A stretch of DNA of 64,000 nucleotides, taken from Scenedesmus sp. ARA3. Its lineage: Eukaryota; Chlorophyta; Chlorophyceae; Sphaeropleales; Scenedesmaceae. Below are positions 63,801 to 64,000 of this stretch, one piece after another. A program made the position numbers and the translations under genes. Every line of letters starts with the position of its first letter. Positions within the stretch are counted from its first letter, which is position 1. The notes beneath the pieces were generated by a model. The model ran no database searches, had not been told where the DNA came from, and worked only from the letters and a program-made list of their open reading frames with translations. Location of the stretch: positions 16,425 through 80,424 of the forward strand of contig RWJK01001548.1 of the NCBI GenBank assembly GCA_004335835.1, given 5' to 3'.

Positions 63801-64000
63801 CGAGCTTCCCTTCGCGCCGTATCCGGCGGCCTTCTATGTGCTCACACCGCCTGTTGTTGCCACTGCTGCTGCTGTTGCTGCTGACGCTGCCAACGCAGGT
63901 GGACCCGCAGCTGGGCAAGGCAGCAGAGACTGCTATCGACGCACTCATCAAGGAGCTGCCGCAAGACCTGGTGGAGCAGGCGCAGCAGTACAGGGTGGCG
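60484..64000 (+). CDS. Unknown thylakoid-lumen protein, 5' part
   Basis: I do not recognise the family. Exons: 60484-60780, 61538-61709, 62487-62620 and 63899 to beyond the window end; all junctions are GT-AG and in phase. Residues 1-50 form a Ser/Arg/Gln-rich transit peptide with no acidic residues near the start. A twin-arginine motif (GRRALLSQ, Arg 55-56), a hydrophobic Ala-rich core and the cleavage site ASA|QG (near 79) indicate Tat-type import into the thylakoid lumen. The mature part is mostly helical: LNDIARQLTRPEITPLE, AAVALLDARATLRDMAPLVE, RKLWPAYAKWLRPVGPS, then VDAVYLALGRVLTI and LGKAAETAIDALIKELPQDL. A four-helix PsbQ-like fold is conceivable but unproven. Junction-spanning copies flank all internal exons, and the last exon has six. 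Confidence 0.75.
61125..61480 (+). repeat. Acceptor-spanning copies of lumen-protein exon 2
   Basis: Copies of CTGCAG|GCTG(C/T)...GCGCTGCTTGACGC, coding for AAVALLDARATLRDMAPLVE-like sequence, occur at about 61131-61170, 61190-61300 (degenerate) and 61384-61472, before the true exon at 61538. Their inserts differ by small indels. Confidence 0.85.
61850..62155 (+). repeat. Donor-spanning copies of lumen-protein exon 2
   Basis: Two copies of the exon 2 end, coding for RFVGRNLWPAYAQWLRPVGPS and a shorter form (LWPAYANWLRSVGPA), lie after the true donor (61709), at about 61852-61945 and 62076-62152. Both keep GCAG|GTG at the junction. Confidence 0.88.
62330..62940 (+). repeat. Junction-spanning copies around lumen-protein exon 3
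   Basis: An acceptor-spanning copy (GTGCAG|GGACTGACACGG..., ending in the GGCGGCACTGGCAGCAGC part) lies at about 62332-62392. Two donor-spanning copies (coding for LGRVLT and TIKDEAQ plus GTA) follow at about 62712-62772 and 62865-62935. Confidence 0.88.
63085..63790 (+). repeat. Six acceptor-spanning copies of lumen-protein exon 4
   Basis: Copies of the exon start coding for VDPQLGKAAETAIDALIKELPQ begin at about 63096, 63226, 63351, 63476, 63605 and 63733, before the true exon at 63899. The period is about 125-165 bases and includes a conserved intron block (CACTGCCTGT-TTGCTCA-like, then CTG-rich sequence). Individual copies carry substitutions or indels; the one near 63605 has lost the GTG start. 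Confidence 0.93.

Overview
The window is nuclear DNA of a photosynthetic eukaryote, most likely a chlorophycean green alga; a Sphaeropleales or Scenedesmaceae-like source is my inference, not something the sequence proves. The reasons are: every recognisable gene is split by GT-AG introns; several products carry plastid transit or thylakoid-lumen signals; stromal-type ascorbate peroxidase and an organellar IF-2 are nuclear; and CAG/CTG triplet tracts are everywhere. I see no tRNA, rRNA, transposase, reverse transcriptase or CRISPR array. Exon junctions below were found by eye from splice signals, protein-family similarity and a continuous reading phase.

Layout: a pentanucleotide satellite (1-167); the 3' part of an unknown membrane-protein gene (430-927, minus); a 17-exon organellar translation initiation factor IF-2 (2971-17365, minus); a small SAM methyltransferase (18737-19784, minus); an RBBP9-like serine hydrolase (20826-24646, plus); translation initiation factor eIF3 subunit k (25463-28374, plus); an unknown plastid or thylakoid protein (29606-33215, minus); ascorbate peroxidase (34857-40101, minus), divergent from a rhodanese-domain protein (40504-44105, plus); a Gln/Ala-rich bZIP factor (45857-50692, plus); a papain-like peptidase fused to RCC1-type repeats, with a broken reading frame (52955-58548, plus); and the 5' part of a thylakoid-lumen protein gene that runs off the end (60484-64000, plus).

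The genes are unrelated housekeeping, plastid and regulatory genes rather than a pathway cluster. The striking property is architectural. Many introns hold 1-7 degenerate tandem copies of a segment that straddles the neighbouring splice junction. Copies upstream of an exon contain intron 3' end plus exon 5' part; copies downstream contain exon 3' part plus intron 5' end. Only one complete exon sits between them. Many acceptors are preceded by sense-strand (CTG)n tracts running into CTGCAG, and many introns begin with a TTTAGGG-like G-rich stretch. Two 50-N assembly gaps both fall inside CTG tracts.
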